Below, one piece after another: positions 1-8,086 of a DNA stretch of 64,000 nucleotides. Position 1 is the stretch's first letter; every line of letters starts with the position of its first letter. The DNA is taken from contig JALHMB010000003.1 in NCBI GenBank assembly GCA_022844275.1, positions 124,001 to 188,000 of the forward strand. The letters are read 5' to 3'. A program made the position numbers and the translations under genes. The DNA is from Hyphomicrobiaceae bacterium. Its GTDB lineage: Bacteria; Pseudomonadota; Alphaproteobacteria; Rhizobiales; Hyphomicrobiaceae. A model generated the notes under the pieces. It was not told the origin of the DNA, did no database searches, and was given only the letters and a program-made list of their open reading frames with translations.

Positions 1-687
1 AGCTCCCTGGGCCTGAGCTTCGTCGGCACGAACTACTACGACGGCCAGGGCCTGATGGTGAAGAAGTCGCTCGGCGTAAAGAGCGCGACCGAACTCGGCG
101 GCGCCACCGTCTGCGTGCAGACCGGTACCACGACGGAACTCAATCTCGCCGACTACTTCCGTCTGAACAAGCTCGAATACAAGCCGGTCGTCTTCGAGAA
201 GGCCGACGAGATTCTGCAGGCCTATCAGGCCGGTCGCTGCGACGTCTACACGACGGACGCCTCGGGCCTCTACGCGCAGCGCCTGCAGATGCAACAGCCG
301 GACGAGCATATCGTGCTGCCCGAGATCATCTCGAAGGAGCCTCTCGGTCCGTCCGTGCGCCAGGGCGACAGCCAGTGGTTCACGATCGTGAGGTGGGTGC
401 ACTTCGCGCTGCTCAACGCGGAAGAGGCCGGCATCACCAAGGCCAACGTCGACCAGATGACCAACTCCACGAACCCCGACATCCGACGCATCCTCGGCAA
501 GGAAGGTGAGTTCGGCAAGGGTATCGGCCTCAGCGCCGACTGGGCCTACCAGGCCATCAAGCAGGTCGGGAACTACGGCGAAATCTTCGAGAAGAACGTA
601 GGCTCCGGCTCGCGCATCAATATCGCCCGTGGCCAGAACAGCCTTTGGACCAAAGGCGGCCTGCAGTACGCCCCGCCGATCCGCTGA
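1..687 (+). CDS. aapJ: General L-amino acid ABC transporter, periplasmic binding protein AapJ (5' end outside window)
   Basis: The reading frame is open from base 1, so this is the C-terminal 228 residues of a solute-binding protein of the polar amino acid (SBP family 3) type. It would capture broad-range L-amino acids in the periplasm and deliver them to the AapQ-AapM membrane channel encoded next. Visible family features are the TYYDGQG-like segment (here NYYDGQGLMVKK) near the start, the GATVCVQTGTTTE stretch that follows, and the CDVYTTDASGL segment about 80 residues in. The late segment SVRQGDSQWF precedes the C-terminal helices. The signal peptide and true start lie upstream of the window. 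Two permease genes follow on the same strand, which supports the AapJ assignment. Confidence 0.93.
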   Translation, partial: SSLGLSFVGTNYYDGQGLMVKKSLGVKSATELGGATVCVQTGTTTELNLADYFRLNKLEYKPVVFEKADEILQAYQAGRCDVYTTDASGLYAQRLQMQQPDEHIVLPEIISKEPLGPSVRQGDSQWFTIVRWVHFALLNAEEAGITKANVDQMTNSTNPDIRRILGKEGEFGKGIGLSADWAYQAIKQVGNYGEIFEKNVGSGSRINIARGQNSLWTKGGLQYAPPIR

Positions 688-708
688 CGCGTCGTCCAGC
701 GCGGGGGT

Positions 709-732
709 GCGTGCGGCCGCCATGCCGCACGC
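709..732 (+). promoter_or_regulatory. Intercistronic hairpin between aapJ and aapQ
   Basis: A perfect 9-bp stem GCGTGCGGC / GCCGCACGC with a 6-nt loop lies in the 81-nt gap between aapJ and aapQ. No T-run follows, so it is not an intrinsic terminator. Such stems after binding-protein genes often protect the upstream mRNA segment, giving more binding protein than permease. That role is inferred here. Confidence 0.45.
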
Positions 733-768
733 GCCCAGTCTTTCCGTTCGGCGAGGATCGCAGCGGCC

Positions 769-1974
769 ATGACAGCAACGACGAACAGGCAAGGTCCGGG
801 CCCACTTGTCCCGCCCGCTAAGCCTAGTCTCCTCTACCGGCCCGAGTTCCGCCAGGCTGTCTACCAGATCCTCCTCGTCGTCGGTCTCGTTGCCGGTTTC
901 TGGGCCATCGCCCACAACGTTTCCGAAAATCTCGCCCGACAGAACATCGCATCGGGCTTCGGCTTCTGGAACCGGACCTCGGGCTTCGACATCTCGCAGT
1001 CGCTGATCACGTACAACAACCAGTCAACCTACGGACAGGCCTTCTGGGCCGGTCTCTTCAATACGCTGCTCGTCGCTGCGCTCGGCGTCGTGTTCGCAAC
1101 TCTGCTCGGCTTCATCATTGGCATCGGGCGCCTCTCCTCGAACTGGCTGATCGCGCGTCTGTGCGGCGCCTATGTTGAGACGCTGCGCAATCTTCCCCTG
1201 CTGCTGCAGCTCTTTTTCTGGTACTTCGCCGTGCTGAAAAACTTGCCTGGCCCGCGCCAGAGCATTGTTCTTCCGGCCGGCGCCACGCTCAATGTGCGCG
1301 GCCTCTACATTCCCGCGCCCGTGCCCGAACAGGGATTTAATGCCGTCCTCATCGCCTTCGCGATGGGCATCGTGGCTTCGATTGGCGTTTACATGTGGGC
1401 GCGGCGCCGCCAACTCGCGACCGGTGAGCGCTTCCCTGTGCTCTGGACAACGCTCGCCCTCATTCTGCTGCTGCCGGGCGCCGTCTATATCGCACTCGGC
1501 CAGCCGCTGGGCTGGGAGTATCCGGTTCTGCGCGGCTTCAATTTCCAAGGTGGCATCCCCATTCAACCGGAGCTCATGGCCCTGGTCGTCGGGCTCTCGA
1601 CGTACACCGCGAGCTTCATCGCAGAGATCGTGCGCGCCGGCATCGCGGGCGTGCCGCGCGGCCAGCGCGAAGCCGCCAACGCCCTTGGGCTTTCGAGCGG
1701 CCTCACCATGCGCCTCGTGGTTATCCCGCAAGCGCTGCGCATCATCATCCCGCCGCTGACCAGCCAGTACCTGAACCTCGCGAAGAACTCCTCGCTCGCC
1801 GTGGCCATCGGCTATCCGGATTTCGTCAGCGTGTTCACCGGAACGGTTCTGAACCAGACGGGTCAGGCCGTCGAAGTGATCTTGCTGACGATGCTCGTGT
1901 TCCTGACGATCAGCCTCATCACGTCGGCATTCATGAACTGGTTCAACAAGCACATTGCGCTCGTCGAGAGATAA
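769..1974 (+). CDS. aapQ: General L-amino acid ABC transporter permease AapQ
   Basis: This 401-residue inner-membrane permease is the first of the two transmembrane subunits of the Aap amino-acid importer. A first membrane segment starts near residue 30 (LLVVGLVAGFWAIA). A long non-membrane insert follows, then the conserved permease core. The core contains the cytoplasmic EAA loop near residues 302-320 (EAANALGLSSG then VVIPQALR), which docks on the ATPase. The segment LNLAKNSSLAVAIGYPD after it is typical of the amino-acid permease branch. The length and the internal insert match AapQ rather than short HisM-type permeases. It lies 81 nt after aapJ and 12 nt before aapM in one operon. Confidence 0.93.
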   Translation: MTATTNRQGPGPLVPPAKPSLLYRPEFRQAVYQILLVVGLVAGFWAIAHNVSENLARQNIASGFGFWNRTSGFDISQSLITYNNQSTYGQAFWAGLFNTLLVAALGVVFATLLGFIIGIGRLSSNWLIARLCGAYVETLRNLPLLLQLFFWYFAVLKNLPGPRQSIVLPAGATLNVRGLYIPAPVPEQGFNAVLIAFAMGIVASIGVYMWARRRQLATGERFPVLWTTLALILLLPGAVYIALGQPLGWEYPVLRGFNFQGGIPIQPELMALVVGLSTYTASFIAEIVRAGIAGVPRGQREAANALGLSSGLTMRLVVIPQALRIIIPPLTSQYLNLAKNSSLAVAIGYPDFVSVFTGTVLNQTGQAVEVILLTMLVFLTISLITSAFMNWFNKHIALVER

Positions 1975-1986
1975 GGGACGCCTGCC

Positions 1987-3090
1987 ATGACGAGCACGAC
2001 TGCAGATTTGCGCCCGCCACGCAGCGAAGTCGGCGTCGTCGGCTGGCTACGCAAGAACCTCTTCTCGAGCCCGATGAACGCGATCCTCACCGTCATCGGC
2101 ATCTGGATCATCTGGACCGTCGTCAATGCCGTCGCGCACTGGGCCTTTGCGAACGCGACGTGGGACGGCACCAGCGGGAAGGACTGCACGTGGCCGGGCG
2201 CAGGCGCCTGCTGGCCGTTCATCAAGGCGAAGTTCAGCCAGTTCATGTACGGCCGTTATCCGGAGCCGCAGCGCTGGCGCGTCGACCTCACGTACGTGCT
2301 CGCCATCATTGGCCTGGTGCCGCTGATGATCCCGCGCATTCCGGGCAAGTTGTTCAACACGATCTACATGCTCGTCTTCTTCCCCATAGCCGCATTCCTG
2401 CTGCTCGTCGGTGGATACTTCGGCCTTCCCTATGTACCGACGGAGCTTTGGGGCGGACTGCTCGTGACGCTCGTCGTCGCCAGCGTCGGCATCGCAGGCG
2501 CCTTCCCGCTCGGCATCCTGCTCGCACTTGGCCGGCGATCGCGCATGCCGATCGTCCGCTGGGTTTCCGTGGGCTTCATCGAGATCGTGCGCGGCGTGCC
2601 GCTGATCACCGTGCTCTTCATGGCCTCGGTGATGCTGCCGCTCTTCCTGCCCGAGGGCATGACCATCGACAAGCTCATGCGCGCGCTGATCATGGTGGCG
2701 CTGTTCTCGGCGGCCTATCTGGCTGAAGTCATCCGTGGCGGTCTGCAGGCCATCCCGCGCGGGCAGTTCGAGGCCGCCGACGCGCTCGGCCTCACCTACG
2801 CGCAGAAGATGGGGCTCATCGTTCTGCCCCAGGCGCTGAAGCTCGTTATTCCGGGCATCGTCAATACCTTTATCGGTCTCTTCAAGGACACGAGTCTCGT
2901 TCTCATCATCGGCATCTTCGATCTCCTCGGCATCGTGCAGCTCAACCAGACCGACGCAAACTGGTTTTCCCCTTCGACAGGCATGACCGGCTATGTCTTC
3001 GCGGGGCTGGTGTTCTGGATCTTCTGCTTCGGCATGTCGCGCTATTCGCTCTTCATTGAGCGGCGCCTCGCTGAGAGTGACAAGCGCTAG
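1987..3090 (+). CDS. aapM: General L-amino acid ABC transporter permease AapM
   Basis: This 367-residue protein is the second transmembrane subunit of the Aap importer, predicted to form a heterodimer with AapQ. The N-terminal region has a membrane segment around residues 28-50 and a periplasmic stretch. The permease core then carries the EAA loop near residues 257-275 ([12 protein letters not shown], then [12 protein letters not shown]). The segment [17 protein letters not shown] follows, as in AapM/HisM permeases. The start is 12 nt after aapQ, so translation is probably coupled. The expected next gene, the ATPase aapP, is not present: a TauE/SafE-type permease gene follows instead, so the ATPase must come from elsewhere. 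Confidence 0.93.
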   Translation: MTSTTADLRPPRSEVGVVGWLRKNLFSSPMNAILTVIGIWIIWTVVNAVAHWAFANATWDGTSGKDCTWPGAGACWPFIKAKFSQFMYGRYPEPQRWRVDLTYVLAIIGLVPLMIPRIPGKLFNTIYMLVFFPIAAFLLLVGGYFGLPYVPTELWGGLLVTLVVASVGIAGAFPLGILLALGRRSRMPIVRWVSVGFIEIVRGVPLITVLFMASVMLPLFLPEGMTIDKLMRALIMVALFSAAYLAEVIRGGLQAIPRGQFEAADALGLTYAQKMGLIVLPQALKLVIPGIVNTFIGLFKDTSLVLIIGIFDLLGIVQLNQTDANWFSPSTGMTGYVFAGLVFWIFCFGMSRYSLFIERRLAESDKR

Positions 3091-3228
3091 GCCAGCGATC
3101 GAGTTCTGGACCCGGTCAGCGGACTCGGCGTAGCCTTGTGTCATCCCAAGTGGCATCCGCCGCTGATCTCCAGCCCACGAACGCGTTGCGCCGCTCCGCG
3201 CGCCGCGCCCTCCCTTGCCGAGCCCTGC

Positions 3229-3951
3229 ATGATCTGGCTGCTTATTCTCGTGCTCGGGCTCATCGGCGGCGTCATCGGTGGCGTGGTCGGATTCGGCGCC
3301 TCGATCCTCATGATGCCGGTGCTCGTCTTCAGCTTCGGCCCCAAGGAGGCCGTTCCGATCATGGCCATCGCGAGCGTGCTCGCGAACTGGATGCGCGTCG
3401 CCATCTGGTGGCGTGAAGTGGACTGGCGGGCCAATGCCGCCTACTGCGCGACGGCCATTCCGGCAGCGGCCCTCGGCGCACGCACGCTCATCGCCCTCGA
3501 TGCCCGGATGGTCGAGGTCGGGCTCGGCATCTTTCTCATTGCCGTCGTTCCGGTGCGCCGCTGGCTCATGAGACGCGGCTTCTCCGTGAACCTCTGGGGC
3601 CTCGCGCTCGTCGGCGCGGCAATCGGCTTTCTGACCGGCCTCGTCGCTTCGACGGGGCCCCTCAATACGCCCTTCTTCCTCGCCTACGGCCTCACCAAGG
3701 GCGCGTACATTTCGACCGAGGCGGTCGGCTCCGGCGCGGTCAGCTTCGTCAAGTCGCTCGTCTTCCGCACGTACGGCGTGCTGCCCTGGGAGACGATCGC
3801 ACGCGGGCTCATCGTCGGCGCCTCGCTGATGGTCGGCTCGTGGTTCGCCAAGGCGATCGTCCAGCGTCTGGACGCGCGGCACTACGCCGGCATTCTCGAA
3901 GCCATGATGGTGCTCGCCGGCTTCACGATGATCTACGCGGCGTTGTCTTGA
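3229..3951 (+). CDS. Sulfite exporter TauE/SafE (TSUP) family permease
   Basis: A 240-residue integral membrane protein of the TSUP family, which moves sulfite, sulfoacetate or other organosulfur anions; the substrate cannot be told here. The N-terminal segment LILVLGLIGGVIGGVVGFG is the typical glycine-rich first helix, and a second half-repeat begins near LALVGAAIGFLTGLVASTGP. About eight hydrophobic segments are visible. I chose the ATG at 3229, because the upstream extension in frame is proline- and arginine-rich and begins with TTG, unlike any family member. It follows aapM by 138 nt on the same strand, in the place where aapP usually sits, and converges on psd. Confidence 0.85.
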   Translation: MIWLLILVLGLIGGVIGGVVGFGASILMMPVLVFSFGPKEAVPIMAIASVLANWMRVAIWWREVDWRANAAYCATAIPAAALGARTLIALDARMVEVGLGIFLIAVVPVRRWLMRRGFSVNLWGLALVGAAIGFLTGLVASTGPLNTPFFLAYGLTKGAYISTEAVGSGAVSFVKSLVFRTYGVLPWETIARGLIVGASLMVGSWFAKAIVQRLDARHYAGILEAMMVLAGFTMIYAALS

Positions 3952-4015
3952 TTACCGCGGATGCCAACGCCTTCGGCTACTGGCGCCCCTGTTCGCGCCA
4001 AAGGCGCGACCACGA

Positions 4016-4696
4016 TCACCCGAGCCGCGCCTCGCGCTCGGCCTCGCCGGATGTCAGGTCCGCGAGCACGGTCTCACCAGCGATGGCGCGCTGCCCGACG
4101 GCAACAAGCGCGGTCTTGCCCTCGGGCAGGTAGACATCCGCGCGGCTGCCGAAGCGAATCAGGCCGAAGCGCTCGCCGACACCGACCATGTCGCCCTCGT
4201 CCTTGAACGTGACGATGCGGCGCGCGATCAGGCCCGCGATCTGGACGACGCCGATCTCCTCGCCACTCCCGGTCGTTATAACGAGGGCGCGGCGCTCGTT
4301 GTCGACGCTGGCCTTGTCGAGGGCGGCATTGACGAAGGCGCCCGGCACATACACCGAGCGGCTGATGCGGCCTGCGACCGGCGCGCGGTTGATGTGCACG
4401 TCGAAGACCGAGAGGAAGATCGAGATGCGCTGGCGCTCGCCGATGCCGAAGCCGAGTTCCGGCGGCGGCACGACGCGCTCGATTGCCGAAATACGGCCAT
4501 CAGCCGGCGCGATGACAAGCCCCTCACGCAATGGCGTGACGCGATCGGGATCGCGGAAGAAGTAGGCGATCCAGATGGAGATGATGACGAGTAGCCAGCC
4601 GAGCGGCGGCCATACCATGAGGAACAGGAGCGCCAGCGCCACGCCGATGGCCAGAAATTTCCAGCCGTCCCGGTGCACGGGTACGAGCATGGACAT
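4016..4696 (-). CDS. psd: Phosphatidylserine decarboxylase proenzyme, short (archaeal-type) form
   Basis: This 226-residue membrane-bound, pyruvoyl-dependent enzyme converts phosphatidylserine to phosphatidylethanolamine. Two adjacent hydrophobic segments near residues 14-45 (LAIGVALALLFLMVW, WLLVIISIWIAYFF) anchor it. APADGRI and FLSVFDVHINRAPVAG are family motifs. The self-cleavage site is FGS within RFGSRADVYLP near residue 190; the serine becomes the pyruvoyl group of the small alpha chain. I chose the ATG at 4696 (MSMLVPVHRDGW), because 21 further residues in frame look non-coding. pssA usually sits beside psd in alphaproteobacteria but is not here. pmtA, which methylates the product, is 5 kb away. 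Confidence 0.9.
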   Translation of the reverse strand: MSMLVPVHRDGWKFLAIGVALALLFLMVWPPLGWLLVIISIWIAYFFRDPDRVTPLREGLVIAPADGRISAIERVVPPPELGFGIGERQRISIFLSVFDVHINRAPVAGRISRSVYVPGAFVNAALDKASVDNERRALVITTGSGEEIGVVQIAGLIARRIVTFKDEGDMVGVGERFGLIRFGSRADVYLPEGKTALVAVGQRAIAGETVLADLTSGEAEREARLG

Positions 4697-4990
4697 GATG
4701 GTCGATGGGAGACTATTACCGGCCACGGGCAACCCTGAGCTGTATGAACACATGCACACCCGGAGCGCCGGATAAGTCGCGACGGGGCTTTGTCGGCAGA
4801 GTGGTACCCGCCAGCGGCCCGGACCGCAACCCGCGATCGTTCAGCCGGCAGACACTGATCCGGCCGAATTATCGAATATGTTACAAGCGGCGCTCACGAG
4901 CGGCGTCGCACCCCTGACGAGAATCGCATAGGCACCGGCCTCCGGTGCCGACAGGCCAGTCGAGCAAGACCGGAAGGGCGAGGGAGAAGA

Positions 4991-5575
4991 TTGGCGATCA
5001 TTCCGTTCCGGCACAGCGCAGAAAGGCGCCTCCGCATTCTAGCCTCTGCACTGGCGCTCATCCTCAGCGCGATGTTGGCCACGCCTCTGATCGCGCAAAC
5101 ACCGCAGCCTCTCGGCGTCGGGGCGACCGGCTTGCCGCTCCCACGCTTCGTGAGCCTGAAGTCCGACCGCGTGCAGGTGCGCCAGGGTCCCGGTACCGAC
5201 CACAAGATCCTTTGGGTGTTCAATCGCGTCGGCCTCCCTGTCGAGGTGCTGGAAGAGTATGAGAACTGGCGCCAAGTGCGCGACCAGGACGGCAGCGTCG
5301 GCTGGGTTGCGCACGCCCTGCTGTCGGCGCGGCGCACTGCCGTGATCATGGCCTGGACCACGGGCGAGGCGCGCAATAGCGGACCTGCGAAGCCGGTGCC
5401 GCTCTTCGATGAGGAGTCGACGACCGCCCGTCAGGTCGCGCTGCTCGAGCCGGGCGTCATCTGCGGCATCCGGCGATGCGACGGCCGCTGGTGCAACGTC
5501 TCGGTCGGCGATTATCGCGGGTATGTCGAGCAGACCAAGCTCTGGGGCGTCTATCCCGGCGAGAACATCCGCTAG
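4991..5575 (+). CDS. Exported SH3-domain protein (COG3807 / DUF1058 type)
   Basis: A 194-residue exported protein. The N-terminal segment LASALALILSAMLATPLIAQ is a signal peptide with cleavage likely after AQ. Two bacterial SH3-like domains follow. The first is near residues 50-105 (KSDRVQVRQGPGTDHKILWVF, then WRQVRDQDGSVGWV). The second is near residues 125-190, with two cysteines in the segment CGIRRCDGRWCNV and ending at YRGYVEQTKLWGVYPGE. Such proteins are thought to bind peptidoglycan or other envelope material. The start is TTG, preceded by AGGGAGAAGA as ribosome binding site. The TAG stop lies inside the first CTAGTG palindromic element. The gene diverges from psd. Confidence 0.8.
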   Translation: MAIIPFRHSAERRLRILASALALILSAMLATPLIAQTPQPLGVGATGLPLPRFVSLKSDRVQVRQGPGTDHKILWVFNRVGLPVEVLEEYENWRQVRDQDGSVGWVAHALLSARRTAVIMAWTTGEARNSGPAKPVPLFDEESTTARQVALLEPGVICGIRRCDGRWCNVSVGDYRGYVEQTKLWGVYPGENIR

Positions 5576-5649
5576 TGTCCCGATTCCGAAGATCGCCTCA
5601 CCTCGATACTGGCGTTCCGAGCGAACTTCGGAATCAAAAGGGACACTAG
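5572..5649 (+). repeat. CTAGTG/CACTAG palindromic element, copy A
   Basis: A 78-bp imperfect palindrome. The left arm reads CTAGTGTCCC-GATTCCGAAG-A-TCGC. The right arm, reverse-complemented, reads CTAGTGTCCC-TTTT-GATTCCGAAG-T-TCGC. The arms therefore match except for a 4-nt bulge and one substitution. The stop codon of the SH3 gene is within the left arm. A second copy lies 13 bp downstream and a third is at 56954-57029. Confidence 0.85.
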
Positions 5650-5662
5650 AATCATAAACTTG

Positions 5663-5739
5663 CTAGTGTGTTTCAGATCGAGAAATTCGCTCGATGCCGA
5701 GCCCCGAGAGCTGGCGAATTTCTCGATCATCACACTAAG
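5663..5739 (+). repeat. CTAGTG/CACTAG palindromic element, copy B
   Basis: A 77-bp imperfect palindrome 13 bp after copy A. The left arm CTAGTGTG, a short spacer, then GATCGAGAAATTCGC pairs with the right arm, which reverse-complemented reads CTTAGTGTGAT then GATCGAGAAATTCGC. The central loop differs from copies A and C, so the arms have covaried while overall length has been kept. It is preceded by CTTG, as copy C is. Confidence 0.85.
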
Positions 5740-5839
5740 CGGACGGCGGTCGGACAGGCAGTTTCGCCGCGCGCGTTCTGGCTCTAAGCTTGGCGCAACA
5801 ACAAGCCGACTGCAAAACACACTATCTAGGGAGAACGAC

Positions 5840-6595
5840 ATGACCGGGCGCTTGAACGGTAAGACTGCCTTTTGCACAGCTTCAGGAGCGGGCATCGGCC
5901 GCGCCACCGCATTAGCCTTTGCGCGCGAAGGTGCTCGCGTGATCGCGAGCGATATCGACGAGTCCGCGCTCGCGACGCTGAAGCGCGAGGGCATTGCCGC
6001 GACGCACCGGCTCGACGTGCGCGACACCGCTGCCGTCAATGCGCTCGCCAAGGAGATCGGCGCTGTCGATATCCTCTTCAACGCGGCGGGTTTCGTCGCT
6101 CATGGTACGGTGCTCGAATGCTCGGAGGGCGACTGGGATTTTTCCTTCGACCTCAATGTGAAATCCATGCACCGCACGATCTCGGCATTCCTGCCGGCCA
6201 TGCTCGCCAATGGCGGCGGCTCGATCGTGAACATCGCATCGGCCGCTGGATCGCCGCGCGGCGTCATCAACCGCTATGTCTACGGTGCGACCAAGGCCGC
6301 GGTCATCGGGCTCACGAAATCCGTCGCCGCCGACTTCATCCGCAAGGGCGTACGCTGCAACGCCATCTGCCCCGGCACAGTGCAATCGCCCTCGCTCGAT
6401 ACGCGCATTGCCGCACAGGCGCAGGCACTCGGCAGGCCACAGCAGGAAATTCGCCAGATTTTCATCGACCGCCAGCCCATGGGGCGCCTCGGCACGGCGG
6501 AGGAAATCGCCAACATGGCGGTCTATCTCGCGAGCGACGAAGCCGCGTTCACGACCGGCCAGGCTTTGCTTGTCGATGGCGGCTTCACACTCTGA
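5840..6595 (+). CDS. SDR-family NAD(P)-dependent oxidoreductase, BDH2 / 2-keto-3-deoxy-L-fuconate dehydrogenase-like
   Basis: A 251-residue classical short-chain dehydrogenase. The cofactor motif is TASGAGIGRA (residues 13-22), the NAG-equivalent is NAAG near residue 83, and the catalytic Ser, Tyr and Lys are in NIASAAGS and YGATKAA (YxxxK). The Asp in ASDID after the second strand suggests NAD rather than NADP. The segment CPGTVQSPSLDTRI and the ending LLVDGGFTL resemble type 2 3-hydroxybutyrate dehydrogenase and 2-keto-3-deoxy-L-fuconate dehydrogenase, so a small hydroxy acid is a likely substrate. I chose the ATG at 5840, preceded by AGGGAGAACGAC; the upstream reading frame crosses the palindromic repeats and is not coding. 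Confidence 0.87.
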   Translation: MTGRLNGKTAFCTASGAGIGRATALAFAREGARVIASDIDESALATLKREGIAATHRLDVRDTAAVNALAKEIGAVDILFNAAGFVAHGTVLECSEGDWDFSFDLNVKSMHRTISAFLPAMLANGGGSIVNIASAAGSPRGVINRYVYGATKAAVIGLTKSVAADFIRKGVRCNAICPGTVQSPSLDTRIAAQAQALGRPQQEIRQIFIDRQPMGRLGTAEEIANMAVYLASDEAAFTTGQALLVDGGFTL

Positions 6596-6719
6596 TGACA
6601 GGCCCGCTGTTGCGCGCGTGCACCTGCGATCCGGCCTGCAGCCCGCTATAATTCCCGAATCGGGCGCTGAGAGGCTGCATGAAGGAGCGACCCGATCACT
6701 CTGACAGGGGAAATCGGAT

Positions 6720-7031
6720 ATGCGCACAATTCGTTGTGGGATCGCCGCGGCGGCAATGGCTGCTGCGCTTTCGCTCGGCATGGCATCGGCGGCTTCAGCC
6801 CAGTGCGTCAACAAGGGCGCCCAAGGCACTAACACGACCGAAGATGGCGCGAAGTTTCAGGCTTGGGAGGCCATCCTCCAGGCTACGGATTGGGGCAGCT
6901 GGGCAAGCTTCATGGCTAGTGGCCAGAAGATCGGCGCGGCACCGGGCTACAAGGTGAGCAAGGTTCGCTTCAAGTGCGGCAAGGGCGGGCTCGGCTCGGA
7001 ATGCAAAGCTTTCGCGACGCTCTGCAAATAG
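6720..7031 (+). CDS. Small exported protein of unknown function
   Basis: A 103-residue protein with a clear signal peptide: a basic start MRTIRCG, a hydrophobic alanine-rich core and a likely cleavage after ASAAS-AQ near residue 27. The mature part is about 75 residues with four cysteines (one right after the signal, the others in KCGK, SECK and TLCK), which could form two disulfides in the periplasm. I do not recognise a named family. A ribosome binding site, AGGGGAAATC, lies just upstream of the ATG. A strong intrinsic terminator follows 47 nt after the stop, so the gene is probably a single transcription unit. Confidence 0.7.
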   Translation: MRTIRCGIAAAAMAAALSLGMASAASAQCVNKGAQGTNTTEDGAKFQAWEAILQATDWGSWASFMASGQKIGAAPGYKVSKVRFKCGKGGLGSECKAFATLCK

Positions 7032-7078
7032 CATAGGGTCCCGGCAGGGCCCTCAACCTGCTGCAATGCTTTCGAATG

Positions 7079-7113
7079 ATGCGGCGGCTCTCGGGCCGCC
7101 GCATTCATTTTTT
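7079..7113 (+). terminator. Rho-independent terminator after the small exported protein gene
   Basis: A perfect 10-bp stem ATGCGGCGGC / GCCGCCGCAT with a 6-nt loop is followed by TCATTTTTT. It lies between the stop at 7031 and mtnP at 7140, so it ends the upstream transcript just before mtnP. Confidence 0.85.
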
Positions 7114-7139
7114 GGCAACCGACGACGAGAAACGACACC

Positions 7140-8021
7140 ATGGCGAAGACGGTACTCGGCTTCATCGGCGGCAGCGGGCACTACGATCTGCCCGATTTCA
7201 AGAATCCGCACTGGGAGCTCATCGCGAGCCCGTGGGGCGTCGCCTCTGACGCCATCCTCTTCGCCGAGGTGGACGGCTTGCCAATCCGCTTCCTGCCACG
7301 GCACGGGCGCGGCCATCGCGTACCGCCGACCGAGATAAACTATCGCGCCAACATCGATTGCCTGAAGCGCGCGGGCGTCACCGACCTCGTCTCACTCTCG
7401 GCCTGCGGCTCGCTCAAGGAAGAATATCCACCGGGGCATTTTGTGCTCGTCGACCAGTTCATCGACCGCACATTCGCGCGCGAGAAATCCTTCTTCGGCA
7501 CGGGCTGTGTCGCGCACGTCTCGGTCGCCGATCCCGTGAGTCCGGCGCTCGCCGATGAGATCGAGAAAGCCGCGCGCGCCGAAGGTATCGCCATCACGCG
7601 TGGCGGCACGTACATCGCCATGGAAGGCCCGCAGTTTTCCACGCGCGCTGAATCCAACCTGTATCGCTCATGGGGTTGCGATGTCATCGGCATGACGAAC
7701 ATGCCGGAGGCCAAGCTCGCCCGCGAAGCCGAGATCTGCTACGCGACGCTCGCCATGGTCACCGACTACGACTGCTGGCACGCGGATTATCGCGAGGTCG
7801 ACATCACCGAGATCATCAAGGTGCTGACTGAGAACGTCAGCAAGTCTCAGAGGATCATCACACGTCTTTGCCGCACGTTTCCGCGCGAGCATCCGGCCTG
7901 CCCCATCGGCTCGGACCGCGCGCTGGAGACGGCCATCATCACACCGCCCGCGGCGCGCGATCCCGCGCTGGTCGCAAAGCTCGATGCCGTCGCCGGGCGC
8001 GTCCTGCACCAATCACAATGA
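7140..8021 (+). CDS. mtnP: S-methyl-5'-thioadenosine phosphorylase
   Basis: A 293-residue cytosolic enzyme that splits 5'-methylthioadenosine into adenine and 5-methylthioribose-1-phosphate, the first step of methionine salvage. Family features are the phosphate-binding GGSGHYD (residues 10-16) and RHGRGH near residue 54. The substrate-pocket segment is YIAMEGPQFSTRAES near residue 160, followed by GMTNMPEAKLAREAEICYATLAMVTDYDCW in overlapping blocks. SACGSL near residue 88 is also typical. The ATG start follows GACGAGAAACGACACC. No other salvage genes (mtnA, mtnK) are adjacent. It ends 66 nt before the end of a convergent EF-hand gene. Confidence 0.93.
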   Translation: MAKTVLGFIGGSGHYDLPDFKNPHWELIASPWGVASDAILFAEVDGLPIRFLPRHGRGHRVPPTEINYRANIDCLKRAGVTDLVSLSACGSLKEEYPPGHFVLVDQFIDRTFAREKSFFGTGCVAHVSVADPVSPALADEIEKAARAEGIAITRGGTYIAMEGPQFSTRAESNLYRSWGCDVIGMTNMPEAKLAREAEICYATLAMVTDYDCWHADYREVDITEIIKVLTENVSKSQRIITRLCRTFPREHPACPIGSDRALETAIITPPAARDPALVAKLDAVAGRVLHQSQ

Positions 8022-8023
8022 AA

Positions 8024-8060
8024 AGCTCGCTTCAGCCAGCGCGGCTGCCTGAAGCGAGCT
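8024..8060. terminator. Bidirectional hairpin between mtnP and the first EF-hand gene
   Basis: A 12-bp stem AGCTCGCTTCAG / CTGAAGCGAGCT surrounds a short GC-rich loop, directly after the mtnP stop. On the minus strand the stem is followed by TTTTCATTG, a weak T-tract. On the plus strand an AT-rich stretch follows. It probably ends both converging transcripts. Confidence 0.6.
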
Positions 8061-8086
8061 GCAATTATCTTATATGGGGCTTCGGC

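Noticed and set aside
2047-3882. 611-codon open frame antisense to aapM and the TSUP gene
   Set aside because: Same reason: Arg/Asp/Glu/His-rich shadow spanning two well-supported genes on the plus strand.
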